From NCBI GenBank assembly GCA_948567375.1, contig OX419762.1:749001-813000 (forward strand): a stretch of 64,000 nt of DNA, in the 5' to 3' direction. The notes below the pieces were generated by a model, which was not told where the DNA came from, made no database searches, and worked only from the letters and a program-made list of their open reading frames with translations. Position 1 is the stretch's first letter; each line of letters begins with the position of its first letter. Below are positions 1 through 12,829 of the stretch, piece after piece. The position numbers were made by a program, and so were the translations under genes. Source of the DNA: Lunularia cruciata. Taxonomy: Eukaryota > Streptophyta > Marchantiopsida > Lunulariales > Lunulariaceae.

Positions 1-71
1 TTTAATCTTAATAAAATTAGAAATTCATTAGCATGAAAAATCATTTAATCTTAATAAAATTAGAAATTCAC
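1..71. repeat. Direct repeat, 43-bp period, AT-rich
   Basis: A 27-bp AT-rich stretch beginning TTTAATCTTAATAAAATTAG at position 1 recurs at position 44. The window edge may cut a longer array. No function is apparent. Confidence 0.6.
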
Positions 72-3000
72 TTGCACTTTTATATGAAAGAGTGTTTAAA
101 TGTCATAATCATTACTGTAATCATTTCTTGGAGTGTAGTTTGGAACTAGAAAGTTAGGATCCGCATTGCAATTGCTAGTACAAGAAGATGGCTGTTCTAA
201 ATTGATGATTGATAGGGTAGTAATTCTACTCTTTATTTTGTTGGGATATTTACCTATCTTTGCTAGTTCAAGAGACATAGAGTAGAAGCATTTGAACTTT
301 GAATTCCTCTCTTTAATGCAAAGTTTCTTTACATCTAAATTTCTCACTTCTCAATATTTGCTCTACCTCCACCTTTATCTTCTTGGTCTCAACAAATTAT
401 TGATGCTTTTCCATCTTTGTAATCTTCAAAGCTTCTATTCCTAGAAATTTTTATCTTTCTTTGGCTTCCATAGACTCACTCTTCTATTTAATGTGGTTAG
501 TCAAATCTTGCAACAAAATTGCAATGGTTGGAGTCATCTTTGAATGAACTTTTGAAATTCTCCTCTTCTTCTCAATTCATCCTCTTCTTCTTGGATCTTA
601 TCTTCTATTGTTGCTGCTTGGATCTCCCTCTCTTCTATTCTAACTTCTTGAGCCTCTTTGGATGGAGTAATACTATCTATAATTCTTGATGATTAAATCT
701 TCATGCCAAGATGGAACACTTACATATGAAACATTCTTTTATATTGGTAGAGCATACTTATAATTAACACAACTCTCCTCTTCAAAGCCATAAAAATAAA
801 CTTTTTATGCCTTGGGGTACTCGATACACTAAGCAGAAGTCCTTGTGACAAGGGTGATGCGTGAGAATCCTCTCCATTCTCTTTGGCATCTAGGTTAGTA
901 CCTTCTCTTCCATTATCTACTTCTTGCATTGCACCTCTTCAAAGGCATAACCCTTGTCTTCAACACCATGAACCTGATCTGCAACACATGGTCTTGAGAT
1001 ATGAACTTCATTTCCAATATCAATACTCACTAGTGCTAGTGGAGATATATTAACATGACCACTAAAGATTGCATCCGTTCTATCAAAGTGAGAACACATG
1101 TGCTTAAGTTTATCTTCTATTATGCTCTATCCCTACTGAGCTCTTGGTGGTAAGGCCTTCCATGGTACTCTTGTTCATCTAGTCCCACACCTCCTTGTAG
1201 GATTTCATCTACCTTGCCTATGTTTTGTACAATTTCTCTCCATTCAAAGAGCGAAGAAATCCCTTCCCATGTCAAATAAGAAAAGTGGATACATAACAAA
1301 CCATGGTACTTTTATGCACATACTTCTACAATTTCCACTCCCATGAATTTGATTATAATTCTAGAGGTCTTCTAAGTAATCCAATATTTGTGCATAGTAA
1401 AGAGGAATCATCTTGAATCTATCTTCCTCACCACCTTTCACTTTGCTCTCTCTATTTGGCATGGACAATACCATTTTCAATAACTCTACAATCTTGGTGA
1501 TGATGCCAATGGGGAAAAAATAGACTCAATAATGATTGTAGTACTTGATTGTGGAAAGGAAATAGCTTTCAAGTGAAAATCTTCTATGGTTTCAATTTCA
1601 AATGCAACAAATTTTGATGGAATTCCTTCATATTTTCAATTACAATTTTCAACTAGCATTGCACTACCTCTCTATTTGGCACTCAATGAGATTTCAATAA
1701 ACCTTGGGCATCAAAAGAAGGAAAATTTATTTATATTTACCACTTCATCCACCTTTCATCGGACAAGGAAAAATTTTCAAATTCCTCTTCTTCTCCCTTT
1801 CTTATCCTCTTCTATATATGTCAAGAAGAACCATGTGTAGATAGTTCTCATGCGCTCTCCTACCATTTGTCACTTTGTATTGCTTGTGCTAACCCATTTT
1901 TTTCTTATCACCTAACAATCACGTGATGTCCTTGCCTAATAAATCACTAATTAGGCCCAAAAATGTGTAAACTAAACCCCTAGTCCATGCAATCTATTTT
2001 CATCCCTTGTAAACTATATTTTAAGAACATTCCAATTTTAGGGAGATAATTTTATGTGTACTTGTAAATATTTTTTTGGATTTGGGTCTACTGCTCATAA
2101 AGTTTCAGAGGTCCCAAATTTGAAAACCCCTATGGTGGAGTCCATCTCTGTCCACTTTTGCCTAGGTTTTATCCTTATAGATTGATGGTCTTTCCATTGT
2201 TCTTATCTTCTATGCAAATCTCCCTTTCTTATTATGTTCCTTATTATGAGGTTTTAATTGTTGAATTTATAGGATTTTATTGAATTTTAGTAAAACCTAT
2301 AAAATAAATCTATAGTTTATTTTAAAAAAAGAAGGGCTCCAAAATAAAAAAATCAGTAAAAGATTATATGGGTACTTAGTGAATGTACTGGTCATTTCAT
2401 TTACACTCTAAAGGCGTATGGGAGAGTGAGATTTACAAGTTAGGTGAAAATCATATTAGAAACTAATTAATGTGGTGCATGTCAAGAATAAAGGAAAAGG
2501 TCCCATATGTCACAGTAATTGACAAAATGTGACCAAAATAAGCCATAATGATATAATAAGAAGTACCCTTATGAGATTTGAATTCCTCTCACTTATGTTC
2601 ATTTCAATATCAACCTTTCAAAGCAATGACAATTCGATGGACTCCTTATTTTGTTGTGTGTTGTAAAATTCTCTAGTTCTCTTGTTGAACACAAAATAGA
2701 AATGAGTGATTTGTGGGTGCAAAGATGGAAGTCACGTAAATACCTAAGTGGTGCACCAACTTTGTGAGGAATTCTAACTTCAAGAGGAATGTTAAGTGAA
2801 CCAACTTAGAGAGATTTAGAGATTTAGAATTTGAAAGTATATGGAATACACTCTCCAATCAAACTCAAGAGATTGCTAGATTTTCTTGAGGCGTAACAAG
2901 CTCACATGTTTGATGAAATTCAAGGGGATTTCTTGGGGCAAAATAAGGGCCAAGTTTTGCTCATGGCCATGTTTATGAAAGGGATAAAAAAAATTTGCAA

Positions 3001-4829
3001 CAAAAGGTTGAGAGAAGGTTTGTGGGGCAACGGGAGTTGGGTTGGAGTTGAATTGGGGCAGTGATAAGAAAAATTCAATCAATGAAGAATACAACAAGGA
3101 TGGTTGAGGGATTAAAATACAAATCAAGCTCTCAACTTTCAAATCTATACCTCATTACCTAGAGAGTGGTAAAACTCCTATGTGACTTGGATTTCAAATC
3201 AATTCAAAAACATAAAAAGACCTTGTCTAGTTCTCAAGTCTTGTAGACTACAAGGTGAGAAACATACTATAATGCCAATAATTATATTTACACCTACATT
3301 TACATGGATAAAAATCAATATATCAATATTTGAGGATATAAATTTAAAAATATCTCATACCTTTCATAGATCATATTAGAAGAAGCAAAGCTCAAGGAAT
3401 TTTCTATCTTTGACAGATCAATGAATCAAGGGGAGCTCATTTTCAATGTTGAGACAATCTTGTGGCAATTTTAATTTTTGGCTTTCAATACCCTAAAACT
3501 GTCATAAGAAGATTCATGTAAGTTCAAGCTTGTTTAATGGTATAGAGTACAAACATTTTGTTCCAACAATTCAACAAGATTGATAAAGTTCTTGTTTATT
3601 TTGTCATGTATTTTTTTGCAAAGCAAGGTCTTCCTCATGTTTATTTTGTGCTTTTGTGAAAGTGATTAAATTTTGATTGTCAAATTTTTTATGACATGTA
3701 TGAGGCTGTATAGAATGATTTTTTTTGCTACAATATTTTTGTTATGACAACTTAAAAAAATTGAAGAAGCTCTTATTTATTTGGTCATGTAGTTTAATGA
3801 AAAGCGGGTTCTTCTTCTGTTTAATTTGTGTTGTTTGCCAAAGCAATAGAATTTTGATTGTGAGTTCTCTTTTGTGAAAATAAAAACACTTGAAGTTGAA
3901 AGGCTTTTCTAGAAGGCATTTCACATTAAAGAAGTCAGAAAAAGAAGGATCAATGGATTGTTCCATAATGTTCCTACCTCCATTAATTGTACAAATGTTC
4001 AAAGAAAATCCACAATAATTTCATACATATGTTTAATCAAAAAGTTGGACAGATATTTTGCACACTTTTAAAATTAGACCTTACATTTTTACTAAGTACT
4101 TGTGAAGAGAACCAACTGCACCGCCCAATATACATTTGTATACATCTTTATTGGATCTGAAATCTCTCATTGTTGCTTTGCTTACAATTCTTGTGCTTGT
4201 CTTCATGTTTATCAATATCATCTTCCATCATATTTTCAAAACTACCACTCATCAAATCTCCATTTGATAAGGTCACCTTCAAATTCTACCTTTGAAATCC
4301 ACTTTTGCATAATATTTTTTTAATTTCCTTTGCTAGTAGCTGGCGGTTACTACTACACCACAATGAATTGGGAATTTGATTTGAATAGCTCAAAATGAAA
4401 GAGGTCAATGAAAGAGAGAAATACTGACATGGTCTTGATCACTCTTCTCTTGCCTCTCTCTATTCAATATAAAAAAATGAGAAGCTCTTCCCTACAAATA
4501 AAGTGAAAATGGTTTATTCATACCAAAAGCTCATAAGATGATACCTATCTTCCTTATTCAAATTCAATTTTGAGACACTTTAATATTCCAAATTAAAATT
4601 TATAGTTTCACTAAGAAAGCATACAAGAAACAACATAAAATTTCATGGCCCATAAATATTTAAAGTATGTGGAATGTCATAAAAAATTTGAGTACTCTCC
4701 CCACCCTACAATAACCAAATGTTTTATGGGTACAAAAGAATTTTTTACAAGATCTTATAGGTAGTGAGAAAAAGGCTAAATGAAATGCCCTATTATCATG
4801 TTAAGTCCACATCCAAAATCTCAGTAGGG
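72..4829. other. AT-rich DNA without a recognised gene
   Basis: Only short open frames occur, in all six frames, with no conserved motif that I recognise. The minus strand around 1,100-1,500 has a faint retroelement-gag character (hydrophilic, charged, broken by stops), too weak to call. No LTR pair, tRNA or host exon was found. Confidence 0.5.
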
Positions 4830-4832
4830 GTT

Positions 4833-5168
4833 TCAGTTTCAGGTTGTCGGCGACCAGAAAATAAAATAACGTGACATCTACGGGACATCGTGCAGGTAGC
4901 TACGGGATATGAGTGGAATACCTAAATCAAACAGGAGGTACTCATGTATCCCTCTAACTGTTAACGGGTCATGCTTTTCATGACCCGGAGGTATTGCCAC
5001 ATAATGGGAGGTACCATAGTCCATAATGACCAAAAACCTAGGCCAAAATTTATATCAAATAAAAGGAAAACTTAACCCCTAAATTTTAAAGGATCCATTC
5101 ATAAATAACCATATTTCATATTACTGGACCTCCTGTATTGGAGCAGCCTACCTCTCATAGTTTTCAGA
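4833..5168 (+). repeat. Dispersed repeat R340, copy 1, with a 9-bp-stem hairpin
   Basis: This ~340-bp sequence matches the reverse complement of 21,128-21,478 along most of its length. Shared landmarks in order are the start TTTCAGGTT, a TACGGGAC block, GGAGGTACTC, the palindrome CGGGTCATG-loop-CATGACCCG, AATGGGAGGTA, GGCCAAAATTT, CATTCATAAATAA and a CCTCCTGTA-like block. The stem is perfect in both copies although the loop differs (CTTTT here, AAAAA in the other). No ORF, clear terminal inverted repeat or poly-A tail was seen, so it could be a MITE, a SINE-like element or a fragment of a larger repeat. Confidence 0.7.
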
Positions 5169-5814
5169 ACTGAAAAGCCCTAATGTTAACACAAACTTTG
5201 TAAATCACCCAAGATTCAAAATTTCTTTTGCCAACTTGAGACGCAAAAGTACTTGGCACTTGGACTTTGGTTATTGTTAGATTTATCTCTCTTTATTGCC
5301 ATGCTAAGGACCTCTTCCCTCTATTCTCTTGTCATAAAAGCTCTCTTAAGTTCCAAACCTAAATAAATATGTGTCAAATATGTTTTTCTGATTTTAGAGA
5401 GTGTCTTCCACTTTGTTTGTTTTTCCAAGGTTTTTCAGGGTATAAAATGTTTGAATAATTTTTCTCATTCATTTTCTACATATAATACAAAAAATCTCTA
5501 ATTATTCATTGATGTTCTTTGTGTTTAAAAAATATTGAACTTTTTTTTGGATGTGTATTCATTTAGAGAATGTAAACTTACTAAAATTCCCAAATTATCC
5601 TAGAAACTATCTCTCCAAAATATTTGTATAAGTTTAGAAATATTGTTTCGGGAAAATTTTGCAATAAATTCTCTAAGGTGGACAAGTGAGAAAAACTCTC
5701 TTATTAGCAATCCTCTCTAACAATAAATGATAAACAGAAAAAAAAGTGGATATAGACCTCAAATCCATTTCTTCTTATTGTCATGCTAAAATTGCTCTAA
5801 ACTCATATCAATAC
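5169..5814. other. AT-rich DNA, nothing recognised
   Basis: This is a gene-free stretch between the R340 repeat and the first LINE fragment. No motif, repeat or RNA gene was recognised. Confidence 0.5.
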
Positions 5815-6185
5815 TATTTGGACAAGACTAGAGGAAAAAAAAGGTGACCTTGTTGCACAACCCTATACTTGAAGACCTCACCTATTGCCACTTTATTTGC
5901 CACCCATCCAAGAGGATGAGTAATCACTTCCTATGATGTTGCATCACTTCTAGAATGTGTAACCACAACATCTACTACCCGCACTTGGTAATCTTGGACA
6001 AGTATGAGTATGCTCTATCTTGTTTGCAAAGCCTACCAATGCTCCTTCCTAGCAAGGTATCCTTTCTCTCATGCCATGGCAAACAATATATCCTTGATTG
6101 CATTGTAGTAGCTATCTTTTATCCTCCAAAAGGACACCATATCATATGGACCACTATTGCATCGAGTGTAGAACCACATTTACTA
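5815..6185 (-). pseudogene. LINE fragment: RLE endonuclease region, decayed
   Basis: On the minus strand this aligns by eye to the restriction-like endonuclease part of LINE copy 1 (about 61,690-62,070), from the CCHC knuckle through the catalytic region to the Tyr/Lys stretch. It carries many stops and indels. The 3' end of the LINE and everything upstream of the knuckle are missing. It stops exactly where LTR-A sequence starts at 6,186, so the junction is probably an old LTR insertion or recombination point. Confidence 0.75.
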
Positions 6186-6424
6186 TAAAGACCAAGGATA
6201 GAAATAAGAGATTGGAAGACCACAGTGGAAGATCATATTAGGATTCTCAAATGAGAGAAACTTTAAATGCCTAGCATGAGCTTTGGCTTTGGTATTTATA
6301 TGGACCGTACAAGGCTCTAGGGAAGCTTCTAGGGAAACTTCCTAGAAGCTACTTTCTTAGAGTGCAAGCTAAGCTAGCCAAGAAGCTTCCATTTAGACTA
6401 GATTTCCATGTACATGCCTATTCC
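6186..6424 (-). repeat. Left arm of inverted composite (LTR-A fragment plus LINE start)
   Basis: From 6,186 the sequence matches the start of the LTR of the gypsy element at 29,667 (TATAAAGACC against TGTAAAAGACC, then GGAAGATCA, AAATGCCTA and TTTGGTATTTATA). It jumps to the later AAGCTAGCCAAGAAGCTTCC block, so part of the LTR is deleted, and then enters LINE sequence. The whole arm, including the LTR/LINE junction, recurs inverted at about 6,760-7,001. Confidence 0.7.
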
Positions 6425-6770
6425 ATCTTCCTTTCCATACATTTCATGATGATTCTAGATAAGAATTTTTCTTACCAATTGATCAATTTGCATATGGTCC
6501 CTTGGATGAGTTGGTTCTTATTTCTCTATACTCCTTCAATGGTGTCTTCATTGTACATGAGTGAAGCATGTGGGGGCTTAGAGAAGTGGTTGCTAGATTT
6601 TGAAAATTTTGATTTGGGAGCTAGGCTACTCTATAGAAGGAGTGTATTTGGGCTGCATGTTACAAGAGATAGGGCTAGCCATAGGATACTACAAATTTCA
6701 CTTGATTACAATGGTGAAGGATGTTGGTTAGGCTAAATAAGGACATGAATGTTGAGTTGTGGTAGGCATG
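6400..6770 (+). pseudogene. LINE fragment: region between zinc finger and RT
   Basis: The open frame at 6,362-6,736 and flanking frames match LINE copy 1 between the zinc finger and the RT domain (about 59,480-59,820). Recognisable pieces are the PLDEL and REVVARF-like segments. It is the loop of an inverted repeat made of LTR-A sequence. The fragment lacks the zinc finger, RT and endonuclease and cannot encode anything useful. Confidence 0.7.
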
Positions 6771-7001
6771 GACATAGAAATCTAGTCTAAAAGGAAGATT
6801 CTTGGCTAGCTTACCTTGCACTCTAAAAAGATTGCTTCTAAGGGTTTTCCTTAGAAGCTTTCCAAGAGCCTTGTATGTTCCATATAAATACCAAAGCCAA
6901 AACTCATGCTAGGCATTTGGAGTTTCCTTCATTTGAGAGTCCCAATGTGATCTTCCACTCTAGTCTTCCATTTTCCTATCTCTCTCCTTGTCTCACAACT
7001 C
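6760..7001 (+). repeat. Right arm of inverted composite (LTR-A fragment, inverted)
   Basis: This is the reverse complement of 6,186-6,424: a short LINE stretch, the LINE/LTR junction and the LTR-A segment ending near GATCTTCCACTCTAG. Both arms sharing the same internal junction indicates one inverted duplication rather than two independent LTR insertions. Confidence 0.7.
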
Positions 7002-7059
7002 AATAATTACCCTTGAAAAGATCACAAAGGGATAAACAAAGCTTGTGTAATCTAGAGTC

Positions 7060-7275
7060 TCAACTATATTGATGATGCTTGCCACAAGTGAGCATCCTAA
7101 GTGGTACCATTATTAACCTTTTTGCATCTTCTCCACATGGGTCCTTACCTCTTGTAAGGTAAAGAGTGGGTGACACACAATGTATGGTGTGTCATTGTCT
7201 CATTACCTTGCACAATTGTAGCTATAACTAGCAGAATGATATTGATACTAACATGTTATGCTTCTTCTTTGTATC
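7060..7275 (-). pseudogene. LINE fragment: N-terminal zinc-finger region
   Basis: The minus strand aligns with the first ~70 codons of the LINE ORF. The stretch that in other copies encodes CPVC and the following residues is visible but mutated. It ends near the LINE start codon. Other LINE pieces lie within 1.3 kb on both strands, so this locus has been rearranged. Confidence 0.7.
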
Positions 7276-7670
7276 TCTTCTACAAGGCATTATAAACTAC
7301 ACAAATAAGGAGAAAGAGCACAATAATTAATAAACAAAGCCAAAGCCAAAGAGAAAAAGAGTAGTAATTAACCAACACTAACATACAACCTAAGTTGCCT
7401 AGAAATATAGTATGGGATACAAAGTAATTAGCTTGAGATTTCACTTTGATGTTAGCTTGATCAGAGAAAGACTCTATGGTACTCCATTTTTGTAGCACTT
7501 GGAATTAGAGGTACTGCAAGTTCTCCAAACTACTTGACAATAGTTTAAATACTAGAAAAGCTATAAGATGAATGCTTTTATCCTTTTACTCAACCAAACC
7601 AAATGCATCACATGATTGAATGGACTATGGTCCTTTAAATGATGTGATGCTAAACACTCCTACCTAATAC

Positions 7671-7900
7671 ACATTACAATCTTCACTCAAACTCACAATT
7701 TGAAGCCTATGGGCACAATAATAGTATGTTTGAATCTCCTTGGACAAGTTGCTCCTATTGAATGAACATTACAATGTGTCATTAAACTCACAATCTAAGG
7801 CCTATGGGTAAAACAATAGTATGTTTGAAATCTCCTTGAAGAGAAACTCCTATTGAATACACATAACAATATTCACTCAAACTCAAAATTTGAGCTGAAA
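7671..7900. repeat. Tandem repeat, 95-bp period, about 2.4 copies
   Basis: Units begin at 7,671, 7,766 and 7,861 with ACATTACAAT or a close variant. Each contains CTCACAAT, GCCTATGGG, AATAGTATGTTTGAA and CTCCTATTGAAT. The third unit is partial. No coding frame runs through it. Confidence 0.8.
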
Positions 7901-7924
7901 GAAGTTGTTGGCTTGTCTCATATT

Positions 7925-8095
7925 CTCTTTTAACTGCCAAAGTATAGGAGAAAATTTGTATGTCTTTGGTGTCTATTTCTCACACTAATTCTATTATTGC
8001 TTAACCTCATTTTACATCTTATGTCTTATCCTTGTATTGCTTGATGGAGTATTCCCATCCTTCTTGTTATCCTACAAGATTGCCTTTTCCTTGCA
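7925..8095 (+). mobile_element. LINE 3'-end fragment
   Basis: This matches the end of the LINE ORF (the region encoding the last ~20 residues) and the 3' tail: GCTTAACCTCATTTTAC, then CTTGATGGAGTATTCCCATC, then a degenerate version of the terminal GCGGTCGCC followed by TTTT. The copy is 5'-truncated and strongly mutated. Confidence 0.75.
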
Positions 8096-10929
8096 TAAGT
8101 TTCTATTTACAAATGAGATTTAGAATAGATCCTTGATGTTAAATATCTCTTAGGACAATGGCATATCCAATCTACACTTCTTGTTGCAATGGAAGTTTTA
8201 CTCATAAAATAATGAATAGAAACAAGACGAGGATAAGCATCATAAGTAAGTAGATTGTACTTTAGAAAAAAAACTAAGCTATGATAAAATTTGTGTGAGG
8301 AGTAAGAAGTATTAGTTCATGGAGAAGTAGCCAAAATATATTTGAAAACTATTTTACTCAATCATAGCTAGCTTCCTACTTTGACTCAAAGGACTCAAGG
8401 ATTAATTATTTATGAGGTTGGTTTCTGACAAATCCAAAATCCAATCTTGTACATAAGTAACAATGAATATAACAATGAGTATGTTCTAAACGTGCAACTC
8501 TATTATTAAAAAATTAAGTAACCCCTAGATATTTTGAAGTTACTCAAGCATATTGTAATAAACACCTATGTACAAAGATAAGCATAAAATTATAACTATT
8601 GTATCTTTGTAGGTATATCCATATATTCATTATATTAAGTACAAGAACTATATAGCACATTAGAATTCATGATGCAATATGATATATAGTGGTATAGATC
8701 CTATATGTTACATCATCTTAGGTAATAAATTAGTAATGGTTGAATCTTTTATGATCACATCTTTGCCGTATAAGAGCAAATATCATCATATTTATGGATA
8801 ATCCACCTTTTCCTTCACTTAATCCAAGTTCAAAGGCCAACAGTGCAACACACCATTTCATAAGGGCATGAGTAACCATCTTAGCATGTAGCAAGTGGAT
8901 GGTTTGATGGGGTTGCTGCAAACACCTTTTAGTAAAGATGTTTGCACAAGTCTTCATTCAAGTGAGAATAGCTTCAACCATCACAATCTAAGGAAAGAAG
9001 GAGTATTATGCACCATGGCTATCCTTTGATATCTTTGTACCTTTGGTTATTGAGATTTTTTAAATGCCTTCAACATATGTACAATGCTTATTATCCATCA
9101 TTTATGGCAAGGACTACTTGGTGATTTTGGTTTATTGTATAGTGTTTTAGGACTTTAGCTTAAAAGAACTTTGGTTATATCTTCTCTTACTTTTAGAATC
9201 TTCTAGCTAACTCTCTAGCTATGATAACTTCCAACTATAGCAAAGAGTCTCCATCTCTTTTTAGCACCTTTGAACTTTGAATCTTCATAGATAAGCAATA
9301 GTAGTGCACAACCAATAGCAATAGGAGTTCCCAATATCACATGTCTAAGGCACTCTCTCTCTCCACTTGTTGTGTATGATATTGTAGTATCTCTATTACA
9401 TAGTTTGGTAATTGATAACATGATTGCTTTCCCTTTGATGAAATAACCAAAAAGCCAAATAGAATCCCCCAAAGGAAAAAGAATGAGTACAAGATGGAGA
9501 AATTGGAGCTAGAGACCTAAGCCAAAAGGCCCAAAAGCCAATGAGAAATAATAGCCTACGCTCTACATGGCAAAATAACAAAGTAACCTATTTCTAAACT
9601 ATATGCTATAAGTCCTCCAAAGGTATGTACTATAGATGGGGAGGAAGTGGCCTAGATGTGTTAGTAGCTCTTACTACTATTGCCTATTGGTGATAATTGT
9701 AAGATGATGTATACACACTATCAGAAGTAAGAAGTGAGCATTGCTTGCAAAATGGCTAGTGATCCTCTCCTCTATAGGGAAATCCCATATTGCATTGCAA
9801 AAGAGACTATCAAAGTAGTGATGGAGATAGCCAAAAATCTCCATCAGAAATGGAAAAAAAGTGTCAAAGCTGAGCCAAGATGGATAGTAGTCCTCCTTCT
9901 TCTTGGCAACAATGGTCACTATAGCTCTTGCATGTGCGCTTGTTATAATGATTTTGGTTAGAGTGGGTTTCCGACCACCACATCCAACAAGGCATGCTAG
10001 TCATCCTTGAATAAGACTATGTCTACCTTCACAGTCCAAGGAGGGAGTCTTGGTGGGTCCAATCATCTCTCAATCTAAACCTCAAAGCAAATGGATTGTA
10101 AGATAAGTAGTACCTAGTGCATCATGGAATCCATAATTTTATTCCAATTTCTTTTTCTTTTTGGTTTGTTGGGTCTTGGGTTCTTTATCCCTTTTTGGAC
10201 TTGTTTGTACTTTCTATACTATTGGAATTTTGGCTTAGTACCATTACAATAGATGTTAAATCCAACTTGTAGGTGCAAAGGAGAATACCCTAAACATTTC
10301 TTTGTGTTCTTGTGATAAGTAGACAAGAAGCATATATACCTTCTAGAACATTCAAAACTATTAAAGTCTCACTTGTTAGAAGATCCTTGTTGATGTTGGT
10401 TTCTATGTGGTGGTGGTGCTATAGCACCCAACTGGGTGCAAAGCAAACAACTAGTTATAAAGTAGCAAATTGCTTTAGATGCATAGAAGATGGGAAGTTT
10501 CTATCAAATAGTACAAGGAATATACAAAGGAGGTCAAAAATAAAAGAAGCTAAGTAGCAAACTTAGATTTATTTTATTCTTAGTCAATGTCAATATGAAG
10601 TAGTTGCATACACTATAATTATTAAGTTTATTGTCAAAACATGACAAACAACTCTCACCTAAGCATAAGTTTTAGGTTCCTCACATTGAGCACCTTATTT
10701 GCAATGTTTGATAGGTCTTGGCCACTTGGAACATGCTTAGTTAATATTGTGTGTCACCTTCACTCCATGTCATTATGAATCATCTCTTTGTTAGTAAGAC
10801 AGATATTTAGTTGCTTAAGAAACAATACCTCCTTTGAGTGCATGATCCATATCTCCTTAATCTTTGATTAGATGTAGATATGGCCAATTAGAGTTGAAGG
10901 TACTATTGTTGTGGGTGAAAATATTGAAG
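8096..10929. other. AT-rich DNA, no gene recognised
   Basis: Several 60-85 codon frames occur on both strands (for example 9,215-9,472 minus and 9,734-9,961 plus), but none shows a domain or motif that I recognise and they overlap antisense to one another. The stretch probably consists of heavily decayed repeats. Confidence 0.5.
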
Positions 10930-11254
10930 ACTCAAAATATGCTATTGTTTTATATGATAGATAGAGGTACAATTGTACTAATTTTTAATCCCCCATGTGT
11001 ACTTTTCCAACCTTGAGTACACAAAAAAAAAGACAAACCATCTATGGTATTGCATCCTTATTGATTTGGACTTTTGGCACCATGTATCAATTTTGCTCAA
11101 TCCAAAGGTTATATAATGGTAGTGATGCTAGAGCAATCAAACTAGGTGATATTGATTTGGATGCTCAATTGTTTGTAGACCTTATGACTTGCATACCTCA
11201 TATATCTTAGGTGTTGTAGGAAAAATTCCTCTTACAAATACTATTGTGGCTTAG
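10930..11254 (+). pseudogene. LINE fragment: end of RLE and C-terminus, interrupted
   Basis: This aligns with the last part of the LINE ORF, including the blocks ATCAAACTAGGTGAT, GACTTGCATACCTCA and TATCTTAGGTG, up to the natural stop region TATTGTGGCTTAG. At 11,255 it is interrupted by a solo LTR, and the LINE tail resumes at 12,006. The upstream limit is approximate because identity fades before about 11,000. Confidence 0.75.
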
Positions 11255-12005
11255 TGTAATCTTTTGAGGATAGGAGACCTTAGAGAAACATAAGAGAAAA
11301 CACAAAGCTTTGCATTCAATCTCTGATGCTCCAAAGGAGCACCTTGACTATATTATATAGCAAGGAGACTCCCCCAAAGAAAGCTCCACACTTGAATCAA
11401 ATACAATGATTGGTGACATGTCAGCAAGCTCTACCCTTAGATTAGTTGTATGCATCGGGTGACATGTCGGGTCTGATCCTATCTGGTTGGTCAAACCATC
11501 TTTGACTCAAAGGAATTTTTAGAGGATCTCTTATAGGAATCACCAAATTGTATGGGTGAGGTACCATTGGAAAGATTTCAATGAGACAAGCCCGGGGGAA
11601 GGAAGGCTGGCCTTTCCTTAACTTTAGGGGGTGGGGGGAAAATGTGTACATCTTTTAGGCTTAATTCATCCATTTAGGCCTTCAAAATTGGCTCTAAAGT
11701 TTCTAGGCTATTTTTGACTCTTACTCTATAAGTAAAAGTGCTCTTTTGGTGACACCTCTATCTGATCTACCAAGCCTATCATACATAACATCCTTCCAAA
11801 TATTACAAAGCCAATTTTCACCTGTGTGTAATATGTCTAGCTTTTGGTATTACAAATTTAGGTGATTTTTGGCTCTTACCCTATTAGTAAAAGTACTTGT
11901 TTGGTGACACCTCTATTTGATCTACCTAGCACATCATACATAACATCCTTCCAGATGTTACCAAGCCAATTTTTACCTCTAGATTATCTAATTCTTGGTA
12001 TTACA
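11255..12005 (+). mobile_element. Solo LTR, family B, copy 1 (751 bp) with 5-bp TSD
   Basis: The element starts TGTAAT and ends TTGGTATTACA (TG...CA), and is flanked by a perfect 5-bp target duplication CTTAG (11,250-11,254 and 12,006-12,010). It aligns along its whole length with 26,231-26,967. The ends form a short inverted repeat (TGTAAT.../...ATTACA), as is usual for LTRs. No internal retroelement domain is present, so it is a solo LTR left by recombination. It sits inside a LINE 3' end. Orientation is assigned arbitrarily. Confidence 0.85.
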
Positions 12006-12095
12006 CTTAGCCTCGTTTTACCACCCCCCCAAGTCTTTTTCCTTGTATGGCTTGATGGGTTTTCCATCCTTCTTGCTATCACATGCAGTCGCCTT
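12006..12095 (+). mobile_element. LINE 3' tail, continuation after the solo LTR
   Basis: The sequence CCTCGTTTTACC followed by CTTGATGGGTTTTCCATC and GCAGTCGCC is the LINE 3' tail, directly continuing the fragment that ends at 11,254. The hairpin arms are shortened to GATGG/CCATC but remain complementary. Confidence 0.85.
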
Positions 12096-12829
12096 CTTCT
12101 CTATAGGTATAGTCTTATATTATTTTGAAAAATGGAAGAAATATGACATTATTCAAAGGCCAAATGTCTCTACATTTAGCCTTTGATTGAATTGCATTGA
12201 AGGCATTGCAACTATCTACAAGTAGAGTTTTTCATGATTGATTTAAGCATAGATATGGCAATAGGTCATAATAGCCTTTTTTATTTTCCAAGCAATATAG
12301 AATGCAACTAACATATCAAAATTGATATGCTTGAAATATATTGTACAATAAAAAGGGCCTTCAAACTCTTCAAACTCTTCCCTTCTATTGGAACATTCAA
12401 TGATCAAACATTTGATAGTTATGTAATGGTTGCATTATATCCTCCTCTATGTCTCTTTTCCCCTCTACAAAGAATATGGTCTACCTATTATGCTTCTCGT
12501 GTAGAACTGAGTTGTATAATTGACTTTTGTACACTAATATCTTACTATTGTCCAATGCAAATAAATTTTTTATTACACATGACCAAAAAAACCTATTCTA
12601 TTTTTCTATTTGTAGGAATGTGAGATGATATTTGAAGCAAGAAAACTCATAATGCAAGTGAATATCTTTCAAATAGCAGCTACAAGGCATTAGAATTTGA
12701 ATGTATTATGAGGTAGAAGGAATGGTAGGAATTGAGACATCTAGGTTTCATTGGTCAAAGCTGAAAGTGTTAGAGAGAATCAAGCCAAATAGTGTATACA
12801 AAGGTAAAGAAGATAGAAATAAAATGCAA
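12096..12829. other. AT-rich DNA between LINE tail and copia element
   Basis: A 98-codon frame at 12,327-12,623 has no recognisable motif. Nothing else was seen. Confidence 0.5.
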
